In this document: positions 1 through 7,739 of the stretch, piece after piece | Layout of the letters: every line of letters starts with the position of its first letter | Position numbering within the stretch: position 1 is the first letter of the stretch | Assembly (NCBI RefSeq): GCF_030646925.1 | Contig: NZ_JAUSKL010000066.1 | Span: 52,947-116,946 of the forward strand | DNA length: 64,000 bases | Source: Candidatus Binatus sp. | GTDB lineage: Bacteria; Desulfobacterota; Binatia; Binatales; Binataceae | Direction of reading: 5' to 3' | Made by a program: the position numbers and the translations under genes | The notes under the pieces: model-generated | Database searches by the model: none | What the model saw: only the letters and a program-made list of their open reading frames with translations | What the model was told of the DNA's origin: nothing

Positions 1-562
1 TCCAGCGCCCTTCCCCATCGTCCCAGCGCGCTTCCTTGACTTGGGTCTGGAAGCAGGCCCGCTCATACAAATTGAAATGCTTTCCGATCCGCTGAGCGTG
101 CTCGAAAATTTCCGGCGCGAAGGAATACTTTTCCTGCGGCAGATATCCGGTCTCTTCGAGCAGCGGCAGATACACGTAGGACTCGATATCGCACTGAGCG
201 CCCGGGTAGCGATTCCAGTACCAGGTGCCGCCGAAATCGCCTGCCTTCTCGATGATGCGAATGTTGGTGATGCCCTTTTTCTGCAGCCGGGCCGCGGCCA
301 GGAGGCCGCCAAAGCCGCCGCCGACGATCACCGCTTCGAGCTCTTCATTCAAAGCGGGGCGAGTGAAGCCGGGATCGACATAAGGATCCGAGTTGTAATG
401 CTCGAGCGCGCCGGTGATCTCCCGGTATTGATTGTTCCCGTCCACGCGCAGGCGCTTCTCGCGCTCCGCCGCATATTTCCGACGTAGTTTGGCCGGGTCG
501 AAGCCCAACTCTTCAGGAGTGGGAATTCTTTTCGATTCTGCTTCCGTTACGCCTGCACTCAT
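1..562 (-). CDS. Flavin-containing (Baeyer-Villiger type) monooxygenase, 5' part only
   Basis: The reading frame opens at ATG 562 and runs off the left edge, giving the first 187 residues. AAAAGGAG lies about 10 bases before the start. After a roughly 60-residue polar lead there is a Rossmann FAD motif ([16 protein letters not shown]), then [19 protein letters not shown], the signature stretch after the FAD site in Baeyer-Villiger monooxygenases. The family uses FAD, NADPH and oxygen to insert oxygen next to a ketone. The NADPH domain and the family fingerprint (FxGxxxHxxxW) lie outside the window. The substrate cannot be told. Family assignment is firm; completeness of the gene is unknown. 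Confidence 0.9.
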   Translation of the reverse strand, partial: MSAGVTEAESKRIPTPEELGFDPAKLRRKYAAEREKRLRVDGNNQYREITGALEHYNSDPYVDPGFTRPALNEELEAVIVGGGFGGLLAAARLQKKGITNIRIIEKAGDFGGTWYWNRYPGAQCDIESYVYLPLLEETGYLPQEKYSFAPEIFEHAQRIGKHFNLYERACFQTQVKEARWDDGEGRW

Positions 563-861
563 CGCATCAGCACTCCTTTTCGATTAGGCAGCATCTCGGT
601 TCCAAGTCTTTGTGTGGGGACTGTCGATGCTGGTTCTCTACTACCTGTCGAAGCTAGTACAGTTGGCCGCCGCTTTGCCACCCTCGGCGAGACTCGTAAT
701 CGGAGGAGAGAAGAATCCGAAACCCCTCACGCGTTTCGGGCTTCCTGGGGCATTAAGATGCGCGCTACGCGCTGTTAGTAAATGGGCCGCCGCCAAAACC
801 TACGATAGGAAATAATCGCGTACCGGTGAAACGCGGCACTCGTCGCGATCGAGGACGCGCC
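563..861. other. Intergenic stretch with no recognisable gene
   Basis: About 300 bases between the monooxygenase start and the CDGSH gene end. A 67-codon plus-strand frame (612-815) has no ribosome binding site and no family look. The strip next to 562 must hold the monooxygenase promoter. I see no RNA gene or repeat. Confidence 0.5.
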
Positions 862-1059
862 TTAGCTTTTGACCAGCGCGCGGCCGCTGTCGTCGTACTG
901 GTAAGTATCGGCCGGATTCTCGTCGCGCGTTTTCTTGTGGGAGCCGTCGCAGAACGGTTTGTTCTTCGAGAGTCCGCAAGCGCAGATGTAAACCGGCAAT
1001 TCGGTTCCTTGGGCAATTTCGTAGGGAGATTGTTTGTCGAGCTTTACGATTCGCGCCAT
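862..1059 (-). CDS. CDGSH-type iron-sulfur protein
   Basis: A 65-residue protein. The start is taken at ATG 1059 because GAGGAA sits 8 bases upstream; a longer frame to 1113 would add an Arg/Ala-rich leader without homology. It carries the CDGSH core YICACGLSKNKPFCDGSHKK, with cysteines at C-x-C and C-D-G-S-H forming the three-Cys, one-His 2Fe-2S site. Small bacterial members of this family are soluble electron-transfer or cluster-handling proteins. It appears to be transcribed alone on the minus strand. Family assignment is secure; the physiological partner is unknown. Confidence 0.9.
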   Translation of the reverse strand: MARIVKLDKQSPYEIAQGTELPVYICACGLSKNKPFCDGSHKKTRDENPADTYQYDDSGRALVKS

Positions 1060-1169
1060 TGCAATTCCTCGCGTTGATTTGCGCCGGCATTGTGCTGCCG
1101 CCGCTAGCGCCACTTAAATCCAGGCCATCGAGATAGTCAATCAAGATCGTCGATCACGCCATCAACCGA

Positions 1170-2162
1170 TCAGATCAGCGGTTCGTGAACCGCCTCGATC
1201 ACTGCGGCGTTGGGCAACTTGCGATGCGCGTCGGCGCCGAGCACCAGCGCGATCACGCCGCCCACCGCGATGAGGATTCCGATCGCCTCGCGAGTGGTGG
1301 CGTGCTCGCCAAGGAAAAGCACCGCGAACAGGATCGATAACAGCGGAACGCCGGGAACGACGAGCGCCGTGGTCCACGCCAGCGACAATCGGCTGATCGC
1401 GCCATACCAACTGAGCGCGCTCAAAAAGTAGATGAAGAACCCGGTAATCGCGATCACGCCGACCGCGTTGAGATCGGACAATTGGGCGAGCGAGGCCGGA
1501 CGAAAAATCAGCAGCAGGGCGCTCAAGAAGATCGAGGCGTAGAGAAATCTACCGCCGACCACGCACGGCGGCGTCAGCGGCGGCATCAGCGTGAGCCCGA
1601 CGATATGCGAAATCTGCCAGAAGAGCGGCGTGACGAAGACCAGCGCCGCGGCCCATAGCGGCGAGAAAGCACCGCCGGCCTCGAACACCGAGCCGATTCC
1701 CGCCAAGATCAGCGTGGTCGCAAGGATCTGGCGGATCGAGGCCCGTTCGCCGACGAATATCGTCGCGAGCACCAGCGAATAGATCGGCTCCGATTGCATC
1801 AGCAGGACGCCGGCGACTGCGCCGATTTGCGTCAGCCCGTAGGTCAGCGTCAGGCTGGTCGCGACGGTGCCCGATAGCGACATCTGCGCGAGCCGTCCGC
1901 GGAATCGGCGGTCCACGAGATTCGGCAATTCGCCGCGAAGATAGAGGACCGGTAGGATGCAAAGCGTCGCGAAGACCACCGCGCCGGTGCAAAACAGCAG
2001 CGGGTCTAGGTGGATCGCGCCCCATCGCGTGATGACGGGTTGGCCCGCGCCGAGTATCGTGCTGATGATCGCGAGTGTCAGCCCGACTTTGAAGGCGCGC
2101 TCCCGAATCGAATCGGCTGGCGACCCGGACACTCCTAACGGCGCGGCAGTTTCGCTTTTCAT
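1170..2162 (-). CDS. EamA/DMT superfamily transporter
   Basis: A 330-residue integral membrane protein with about ten hydrophobic segments arranged as two EamA repeats, as in the drug/metabolite transporter superfamily. The start is taken at ATG 2162 (MKSETAAPL), 22 bases after the uppP stop with a GGAG upstream. A longer frame to 2255 would overlap uppP by 71 bases and adds a non-hydrophobic leader. It is probably co-transcribed with uppP. Members export amino acids, nucleosides or other small metabolites; the substrate cannot be inferred from this sequence. Confidence 0.85.
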   Translation of the reverse strand: MKSETAAPLGVSGSPADSIRERAFKVGLTLAIISTILGAGQPVITRWGAIHLDPLLFCTGAVVFATLCILPVLYLRGELPNLVDRRFRGRLAQMSLSGTVATSLTLTYGLTQIGAVAGVLLMQSEPIYSLVLATIFVGERASIRQILATTLILAGIGSVFEAGGAFSPLWAAALVFVTPLFWQISHIVGLTLMPPLTPPCVVGGRFLYASIFLSALLLIFRPASLAQLSDLNAVGVIAITGFFIYFLSALSWYGAISRLSLAWTTALVVPGVPLLSILFAVLFLGEHATTREAIGILIAVGGVIALVLGADAHRKLPNAAVIEAVHEPLI

Positions 2163-2184
2163 TCGAGACTCCGGCGCGACGAAC

Positions 2185-2970
2185 TCAGCCGCGGGCGAAG
2201 AAAACGATCGCGACCAGCACTGCCAGCGCGATCCGGTAAATCGAGAACGCGGCATAGCTGCGGAGCCGCACGAATCGCAGCAGGCCGGCGATCGCGATCA
2301 CTCCGAATATCGCCGCGGCCACGAATCCCCAACTAATCTGCGCGGTGAGGCCGCCGCGGAGCGCCTTGTGGATTTCCATCATGCCGGCGCCGGCGATTAT
2401 CGGCGTCGCCATCAGGAACGAGAAGTTCGCGGCACTCTCGCGATCGATGCCGAGCATCCGCGCCGCCGTAATCGTCGCACCCGACCGGGACACTCCCGGC
2501 ACGATTGCGAGCGCCTGGCTAAGCCCGATTACCAGCGCGTCGATTAGCCCAATATCATCAATCGTGCGGCGCTGAGCGCCCACTCGATCCACCACCCAGA
2601 GCGCGATACCCATCACTGCGAGGTCGATCGCTATCAGCAGCGGCGAGCGGAAAATCGTCTCGGCCTGCTTCTCGAGCAGCAAACCGATGATCGCGCCGGG
2701 AATCGACGCGACGATCAGCAGGAACAGCAGCCGTCGCGGAAGTTTCTGGCCGTTGGCGAGCGACAATCCCATCTCGAGCCATTGCCGCCAGTAGTAGGCC
2801 AGGAGCGCCAGCAGCGTCCCCAAGTGCAGCGCGACGTCGAACGCCAGGCCAGGATCCTGCCAATGGAGCAGCCACGGAACGAGGATCAAATGCGCGGAAC
2901 TGGAGACCGGCAGAAACTCGGTCAGACCCTGAACGGCGCCCAAAATTATCGCTTGAAAGGTAGAAAACAT
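2185..2970 (-). CDS. uppP: Undecaprenyl-diphosphatase UppP (BacA)
   Basis: A 261-residue polytopic membrane protein that dephosphorylates undecaprenyl diphosphate so the lipid carrier can be reused for peptidoglycan and surface glycan synthesis. Both signature loops are present: EFLPVSSSAHL near residue 18 and PGVSRSGATI near residue 165, which contain the catalytic Glu, Ser and Arg residues of the BacA family. Length matches the family (about 260-280). It is first gene of a two-gene unit with the downstream DMT transporter. No clear Shine-Dalgarno precedes the ATG. Confidence 0.96.
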   Translation of the reverse strand: MFSTFQAIILGAVQGLTEFLPVSSSAHLILVPWLLHWQDPGLAFDVALHLGTLLALLAYYWRQWLEMGLSLANGQKLPRRLLFLLIVASIPGAIIGLLLEKQAETIFRSPLLIAIDLAVMGIALWVVDRVGAQRRTIDDIGLIDALVIGLSQALAIVPGVSRSGATITAARMLGIDRESAANFSFLMATPIIAGAGMMEIHKALRGGLTAQISWGFVAAAIFGVIAIAGLLRFVRLRSYAAFSIYRIALAVLVAIVFFARG

Positions 2971-3149
2971 AATAATATCAAGTACTTAAAAAGATCTGAT
3001 GGCTCGTAGAGCGGGCTGGCCAGTTTTGTCGGAATTGCCTATCGGGAGCATCGATTTGCCGCCTTTCCCCTTGACCGGGGAGTTGCTTGGTCTAGAATCA
3101 AGCGTGGCCTGTGGATAACGAAGTGGATAGCTGGGAGGATAAATTACCT

Positions 3150-3473
3150 ATGACTCGAACCAACAGAGGCAAGGTGATCCCTCTGCGCGAAGGAAGCGTG
3201 GTCGCCGAAGACGGCGTCCCGGACCAATCCGCAATTTACGACGATATCCATCCCGGCGATCCGCAACCGTTCCCGGTCGTATCGACCCTGCCGCGATTGC
3301 CGGTGATGATCCCCGACGAGATTCTTGACTACTACGGGTGGGTATTCTGCCAAGGCGGCTTCCTCAATCTTCAGATGACCTTCGAGCAGTTTCTCGCGGT
3401 GGTCGCCGCCGTCAGCCCGGCGGGACTCAGCCCCGAATACGATCCGAGTGAGGCGTCGTATCCGAACGACTGA
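3150..3473 (+). CDS. Hypothetical protein
   Basis: A 107-residue acidic protein from ATG 3150, chosen because GGGAGG lies 11 bases upstream; a GTG at 3111 is the alternative. The middle (IPDEILDYYGWVFCQGGFLNLQMTFEQFL) looks like a folded helical segment, while the N-terminal half is Pro/Asp-rich and probably flexible. There is no signal peptide or membrane span. I do not recognise the family. It stands alone, convergent with the lipoprotein gene that follows on the other strand. Confidence 0.55.
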   Translation: MTRTNRGKVIPLREGSVVAEDGVPDQSAIYDDIHPGDPQPFPVVSTLPRLPVMIPDEILDYYGWVFCQGGFLNLQMTFEQFLAVVAAVSPAGLSPEYDPSEASYPND

Positions 3474-3568
3474 CGGATAAACTTCACGCGCGAGATGAAT
3501 TTCTCCACGATGCCCGCCAGCCTCCGCTGCGCGGGCATTTCGTTGTCCCGGGGCGCGACCTCTTCGCG

Positions 3569-4264
3569 TCACGGTGAACCGGAGTCGCGGGACGCCGCGG
3601 GCAGCAGAGTGTTGCGGACCCATACGCTCGGCAGGCCGGCCGTATCGGTCGGCGATTTGACCCCGTTGTCCTGCGCGATTTGTCGCCAATTGTTTTCGCT
3701 GCCGGTGACTCGCTTCGCGAGCGCCTTCAGATCCTCGTTCGGCAGCAATGCGTAATTGACGCCGCCAGCTTTCGGCGTCCCGCCGGTCGGCGGGCTCGCG
3801 GCGGCAAGCTGGTCGATCTTGGCGAACAGATTGAGCCGCGCAGTAGGCTGGTATTTCGCGAGGTTCTGGTCGCCCATGTCTTGCGTGCGGACATTCACCA
3901 CGATTCGCGAGCGTCGATCGCCCTGCGGCACCACCGAGATTTCGTAGCGATACTGCGGCTTGACCCCGACCAGGCTCCCGAGCACGCCTGACTGCTCGTC
4001 GGCGTCGCGCCACAGCGTGATCAGTTTATTGTCGGGCTTGACCTCGAACAGCACGCCCTCGCCGCGGAGCGCATCCTGGGTGAGGACGAAAGCGTCGTGA
4101 ACGTCGTAGGGGACGTCATGCTCTTCGCCCGCAGCGGCATCGACGCCGCCCCCGGCTGCCCGATTGGCGAAGTAAGGCGCGTAGCATCCGGCGATCAGCG
4201 TCAGGAGGGTCAACGCCGCGATGCCTGCGAGTTGCCGAAATCGGCGAAACATGATTAATCGCAT
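3569..4264 (-). CDS. Outer-membrane-type lipoprotein of unknown function
   Basis: A 231-residue protein with a lipoprotein signal: basic start, hydrophobic run, then the lipobox LIAGC with the lipidated cysteine near residue 27. The start may be ATG 4264 or ATG 4252; neither has a strong ribosome site. The mature part has an alpha/beta segment around residues 50-130. The C-terminal 60 residues (NEDLKALAKRVTGSENNWRQIAQDNG) resemble a LysM-like or BON-like small domain, which would fit peptidoglycan contact. The domain suggestion is inference; lipidation is well supported. Confidence 0.75.
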   Translation of the reverse strand: MRLIMFRRFRQLAGIAALTLLTLIAGCYAPYFANRAAGGGVDAAAGEEHDVPYDVHDAFVLTQDALRGEGVLFEVKPDNKLITLWRDADEQSGVLGSLVGVKPQYRYEISVVPQGDRRSRIVVNVRTQDMGDQNLAKYQPTARLNLFAKIDQLAAASPPTGGTPKAGGVNYALLPNEDLKALAKRVTGSENNWRQIAQDNGVKSPTDTAGLPSVWVRNTLLPAASRDSGSP

Positions 4265-4414
4265 GATCGAAGAAACCGCGCCCAGCTAGGAAACCATGCG
4301 ATCATTGCGCGCGCAAGCCGCGTCGGGATGCGAAAGAGCGACCCGGCGTCCGCGGCCGGGTTTATCGGCGGCGATTGCGCGAGTTTCTCTCACACGGTAA
4401 TCAATTAATCGCTT

Positions 4415-5776
4415 ATGGCTGATAACGACACGGCATCTTCGCGCCACGTGATGGCGGTGGTCGGGGGCGCTACGGCGGGTTCCGAAATTGCGCACATCCT
4501 CGCCGATCGCGGCGTACTCGTGCTGGTCTTCGAACAGAATCCGCGGCCGTACGGAAAGATCGAGGACGGGCTGCCGCGATGGCACGTGAAGCAGCGCAAG
4601 GACGAGTACGAAGAGATCAACCAGCGCCTCGATCATCCGAATATCGAGTTCGTCCCTTCGACGCGGCTCGGCGCCGATGTCGATTTCGAGGATCTGCGCA
4701 CGCGATGGGGCCTCAGCGGGATCGTGCTGTCGCACGGCGCGTGGCGCGACCGGCCATTCCCGGTCGAGGGCGCCGATCAGTTTATCGATCGCGGGCTGGT
4801 GTATCAGAACAAGCTGATTTACTGGTTCAATCACTACCTCGAAGCGAAGTATGAGGGGCCGCGCTACGAAATCAGCGATGGAGCGATCGTCGTGGGCGGC
4901 GGCCTCGCCTCGATCGACGTGATGAAGGTGCTGCAGATCGAGACGGCGATGCGCGCGCTCAAGGCGCGCGGCCTCGAGACGGACATGCTGAAGCTGGAGC
5001 GCGAGGGAATCGAGCCGGTGCTGGCGGCGAATAATCTCAAGTATGCGGACCTGGGCGTCGCGCCGTGCAAATTATTCTATCGCCGCCGGGTGCTCGATAT
5101 GCCGCTGTCGGATATCCCGCCCGACGCGCCCCAGAAACGCGCCGACGCGCTCCGGCAGGCGCGCGCGAAGATCCTCGAGAAGGCGCAGCGCAAATATCTG
5201 TTCGAGTTCCAGGAACTGCGCGCTCCGATCGGAGTGATTGCGGAAGATGGCCAAATGGTCGGCGTCAATTTCAGCCGGACCGAAGTCGCCGACGGCCAGG
5301 TGCGCATCCTGCCCGACGGCGGCGAATCCGCGCGCGCCAAGCTAACTATCTGCTCGATCGGCAGCATCCCGGAGCCGATTCCCGGAATCCCGCAGAAGGG
5401 CGAAGTTTACACCTACGCCGATCAGAAAATCGGGCTGCTGATCGACGGACCGACCGCGGTGTTCGCCGCGGGCAACGTGCTGACCGGCAAGGGTAACATC
5501 AAGGATTCGCTCGAGAGCGGCACCGAGATCGGAATCCGCGTCGCGGAGGCGTATCTTGGATTGTCGGGCGAAGCGGTGGATCTCGCGGAGGGCGCGCGGC
5601 GGGTGGCGGCGGCGCAGGGCAATCGGATCGCCGACGCGATGGCTGCGCGGCCCAAGCTGGACGCGCAGGCGGTCGAGAATCTGCGGTACATGGTGCGCAA
5701 GCGCCAGCTCTCGGTCGGCTACGACGGCAGCTATCGCGCGTGGATCGCCAAGGTCACGCCGCCCGATCTTCAATAG
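4415..5776 (+). CDS. FAD-dependent, NADP-binding oxidoreductase of the ferredoxin-NADP reductase/GltD type
   Basis: A 453-residue two-dinucleotide-domain flavoprotein. The FAD motif near residue 15 is VVGGATAGSEIA, a variant of GxGPAG. The NAD(P) motif VVGGGLASIDV lies near residue 160, and the FAD-ribityl motif TAVFAAGNVLTGKGNIKDSLESG near the C-terminus matches the adrenodoxin reductase/glutamate synthase small-subunit fold. Such enzymes pass electrons between NADPH and ferredoxin or a partner oxidoreductase. No redox Cys pair is seen, so it is not a disulfide reductase. It lies 167 bases before glyA, on the same strand, with a dispersed repeat between. The partner is unknown. Confidence 0.8.
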   Translation: MADNDTASSRHVMAVVGGATAGSEIAHILADRGVLVLVFEQNPRPYGKIEDGLPRWHVKQRKDEYEEINQRLDHPNIEFVPSTRLGADVDFEDLRTRWGLSGIVLSHGAWRDRPFPVEGADQFIDRGLVYQNKLIYWFNHYLEAKYEGPRYEISDGAIVVGGGLASIDVMKVLQIETAMRALKARGLETDMLKLEREGIEPVLAANNLKYADLGVAPCKLFYRRRVLDMPLSDIPPDAPQKRADALRQARAKILEKAQRKYLFEFQELRAPIGVIAEDGQMVGVNFSRTEVADGQVRILPDGGESARAKLTICSIGSIPEPIPGIPQKGEVYTYADQKIGLLIDGPTAVFAAGNVLTGKGNIKDSLESGTEIGIRVAEAYLGLSGEAVDLAEGARRVAAAQGNRIADAMAARPKLDAQAVENLRYMVRKRQLSVGYDGSYRAWIAKVTPPDLQ

Positions 5777-5800
5777 ATTCGACGAAAGATTTGCGGTCCG

Positions 5801-5860
5801 AGGCGGAGCTTTCGCGACGCGCGAGCGCAGCGAGCCCGGAGTCCGGAGCGGAGGCGAGGG
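5801..5860 (+). repeat. Dispersed intergenic repeat, family A, copy 1
   Basis: The stretch reading GGCGGAGCTTTCGCGAC, then GAGCGCAGCGAG and ending GGCGAGGG, recurs at 48441-48504 in the same orientation and at 49319-49420 and 49437-49497 inverted. It lies in the gap before glyA and codes for nothing obvious. Confidence 0.7.
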
Positions 5861-5943
5861 TAATCAAAAGACTGCGCAGCTCAAGTTTTGCCTCGGCAAT
5901 TCCATGCCTATAGGCTTTCATCCTGAGCGACAGGAGGTGTGGC

Positions 5944-7191
5944 GTGGACGAACTGCAACGGACTGACCCCGAAATTTACGACCTTATCAAGCGCGAAGAA
6001 CGCTACGAGATCGATTCGATTCGGCTGATTGCCTCGGAAAACTACGTCTCGAAGGCCGTGCTCGAAGCGACCGGCTCGATCCTGACAAACAAGTATTCGG
6101 AAGGCTACGCGGGACGGCGCTACTACGAGGGTCAGCGCAATATCGACGAGATCGAGACGCTTGCCGTCGAGCGCGCCAAGGCGCTGTTCAAGGTCGAGCA
6201 CGCCAACGTACAGCCATACTCCGGGTCGCCGGCCAATGTCGCGGTGTACTTCGCGCTGCTCAAGCCGGGCGACACGATCATGGGCCTTGCGCTGCCGCAC
6301 GGCGGGCATCTGACGCACGGATGGCCCGTCAGCGTCACCGGGACGTTCTGGCGTTCGGCGCAATACGCAGTCGATCGCGAAAGCCACGTGATCGATTTCG
6401 ACGAGGTGCGCAAACTCGCGCAGAAAGAGCGGCCGAAGATAATCGTGACCGGCGGCACCGCGTATCCGCGCTTCTGGGATTTCAAAACATTCAGCGAGAT
6501 CGCCAAAGAAGTGGGCGCCCTGCTGCTGGCCGATATTTCGCACGTCGCCGGATTGATCGTCGGCGGAGTGCATCCGGATCCAGCGCCGTATGCCGACGTG
6601 ATCATGACGACCACGCACAAAACGCTGCGGGGTCCGCGCGGCGCGATGATCCTGTGCCGCGAGCAATTCGCCAACGCGATCGACAAGGCAGTCTTCCCCG
6701 GCCTGCAAGGCGGTCCGCACAATCACACCACGGCGGCGATCGCAGTCGCGCTGAAGGAAGCTGCGACTCCGGAGTTCAAAACGTATGCGCGAAAAACCGT
6801 GAGCAACGCGAAGACGCTGGCCGAAGAACTGCTCGCGCGCGGCTTCAGCCTCGTTTCGGGCGGCACCGACAATCACCTGATACTGGTCGATCTCACCAAC
6901 AAGAAGGTAATCGGTAAAAAAGGATCGAAGGCGCTCGAGGCCGCAGGGATCGTCTGCAACTACAACACCGTGCCTTACGATCCGCGCAAACCGTTTAGCC
7001 CGAGCGGTCTCAGACTCGGCACGCCCGCGGTGACGTCGCGCGGGATGGGCGATGCTGAAATGCGGCAAATCGCGGCGTGGATGGATCAAGCGATCGCCAA
7101 GGCAAGCGACGAGGCGGTGCTGAAGCGCATCGCGGGCGAGGTCACCGAGATGTGCCGCAAGTTCCCGGCGCCTGGCCTGTACTTGCCGTAA
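5944..7191 (+). CDS. glyA: Serine hydroxymethyltransferase
   Basis: A 415-residue PLP enzyme converting serine and tetrahydrofolate to glycine and 5,10-methylene-tetrahydrofolate, the main one-carbon source. The PLP lysine is Lys226 in TTTHKTLRGPRG. The N-terminal SENYVSKAVLEATGSILTNK and YYEGQRNIDEIE blocks are typical. The length is normal (family about 415-420). The start is GTG 5944, preceded by AGGAGGTG. No glycine riboswitch is visible upstream. It is probably transcribed alone or with the upstream reductase. Confidence 0.97.
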   Translation: MDELQRTDPEIYDLIKREERYEIDSIRLIASENYVSKAVLEATGSILTNKYSEGYAGRRYYEGQRNIDEIETLAVERAKALFKVEHANVQPYSGSPANVAVYFALLKPGDTIMGLALPHGGHLTHGWPVSVTGTFWRSAQYAVDRESHVIDFDEVRKLAQKERPKIIVTGGTAYPRFWDFKTFSEIAKEVGALLLADISHVAGLIVGGVHPDPAPYADVIMTTTHKTLRGPRGAMILCREQFANAIDKAVFPGLQGGPHNHTTAAIAVALKEAATPEFKTYARKTVSNAKTLAEELLARGFSLVSGGTDNHLILVDLTNKKVIGKKGSKALEAAGIVCNYNTVPYDPRKPFSPSGLRLGTPAVTSRGMGDAEMRQIAAWMDQAIAKASDEAVLKRIAGEVTEMCRKFPAPGLYLP

Positions 7192-7229
7192 GAGCAATAG
7201 CGATTTCGCATCAAGATTTGTGCGCTCGC

Positions 7230-7499
7230 CTATAGCCGCTGGCGGGAAGCGTCCGACGCGATGATCCCGCCCATCGGGAATCGGCGACAGTTGGTATTGC
7301 CGGGATCGCAGGCCATGCAATTCTCGCCGCGGTTGTCGCACACGGTATGCATCGGTCTTAAGTCAAGCTGCCGTTCCTGGTGGCTGTGAGGATACGGTCC
7401 AATCACGTAGGGATTCGCCGGCTGCAAGCACGCAGGCATCGACGCCGCGGCGATCAGCAGCATCGCAACTCTTAGGCTGTTCAGGCTTCTCGAAGGCAT
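7230..7499 (-). CDS. Small lipoprotein, Cys-rich C-terminal part
   Basis: An 89-residue protein. ATG 7499 is chosen because GAGGTG lies 9 bases upstream and it places a signal sequence directly at the N-terminus (LRVAMLLIAAASMPAC, lipobox ending in Cys). After the lipidated cysteine the mature part is short and contains four more cysteines (VCDNRGENCMACDPGNTNC), suggesting disulfides or a metal site in the envelope. I do not know the family. Confidence 0.6.
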   Translation of the reverse strand: MPSRSLNSLRVAMLLIAAASMPACLQPANPYVIGPYPHSHQERQLDLRPMHTVCDNRGENCMACDPGNTNCRRFPMGGIIASDASRQRL

Positions 7500-7739
7500 C
7501 GACGTACACCTCGTCGTCGATTTTTGGAGCATCATCGGCGCCAGCGATTTGTCAGTAGGCGCAACGCCCTGATCTCTGCGCAAATTGTTCCTTGTAATAA
7601 ATTCAAATTACCTGCGCGCGTAATTGAAGGTACTGCGAGCGGAAAAAAAATTCCGGTCGGCTTGTGACGCGAGGGCGTAGCTCGCTCAGCATGACGTGAC
7701 GCCAGGAACTGGCCTTTCGCGAGTAGGTAGCGACTACCT

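Noticed and set aside
612..815. 67-codon plus-strand frame near the left edge
   Set aside because: No ribosome site and no family-like features; overlaps what should be a promoter region.
5780..5943. Glycine riboswitch upstream of glyA
   Set aside because: The sequence is a dispersed repeat found in unrelated gaps, with no glycine aptamer core.
5908..7341. 477-codon open frame antisense to glyA
   Set aside because: glyA is unambiguous; the antisense frame has the amino acid bias of a shadow.
7670..7710. tRNA-like GGGCGTAGCTCGCTCAGC
   Set aside because: Only a D-arm-like word; no acceptor, anticodon or T arm can be paired.
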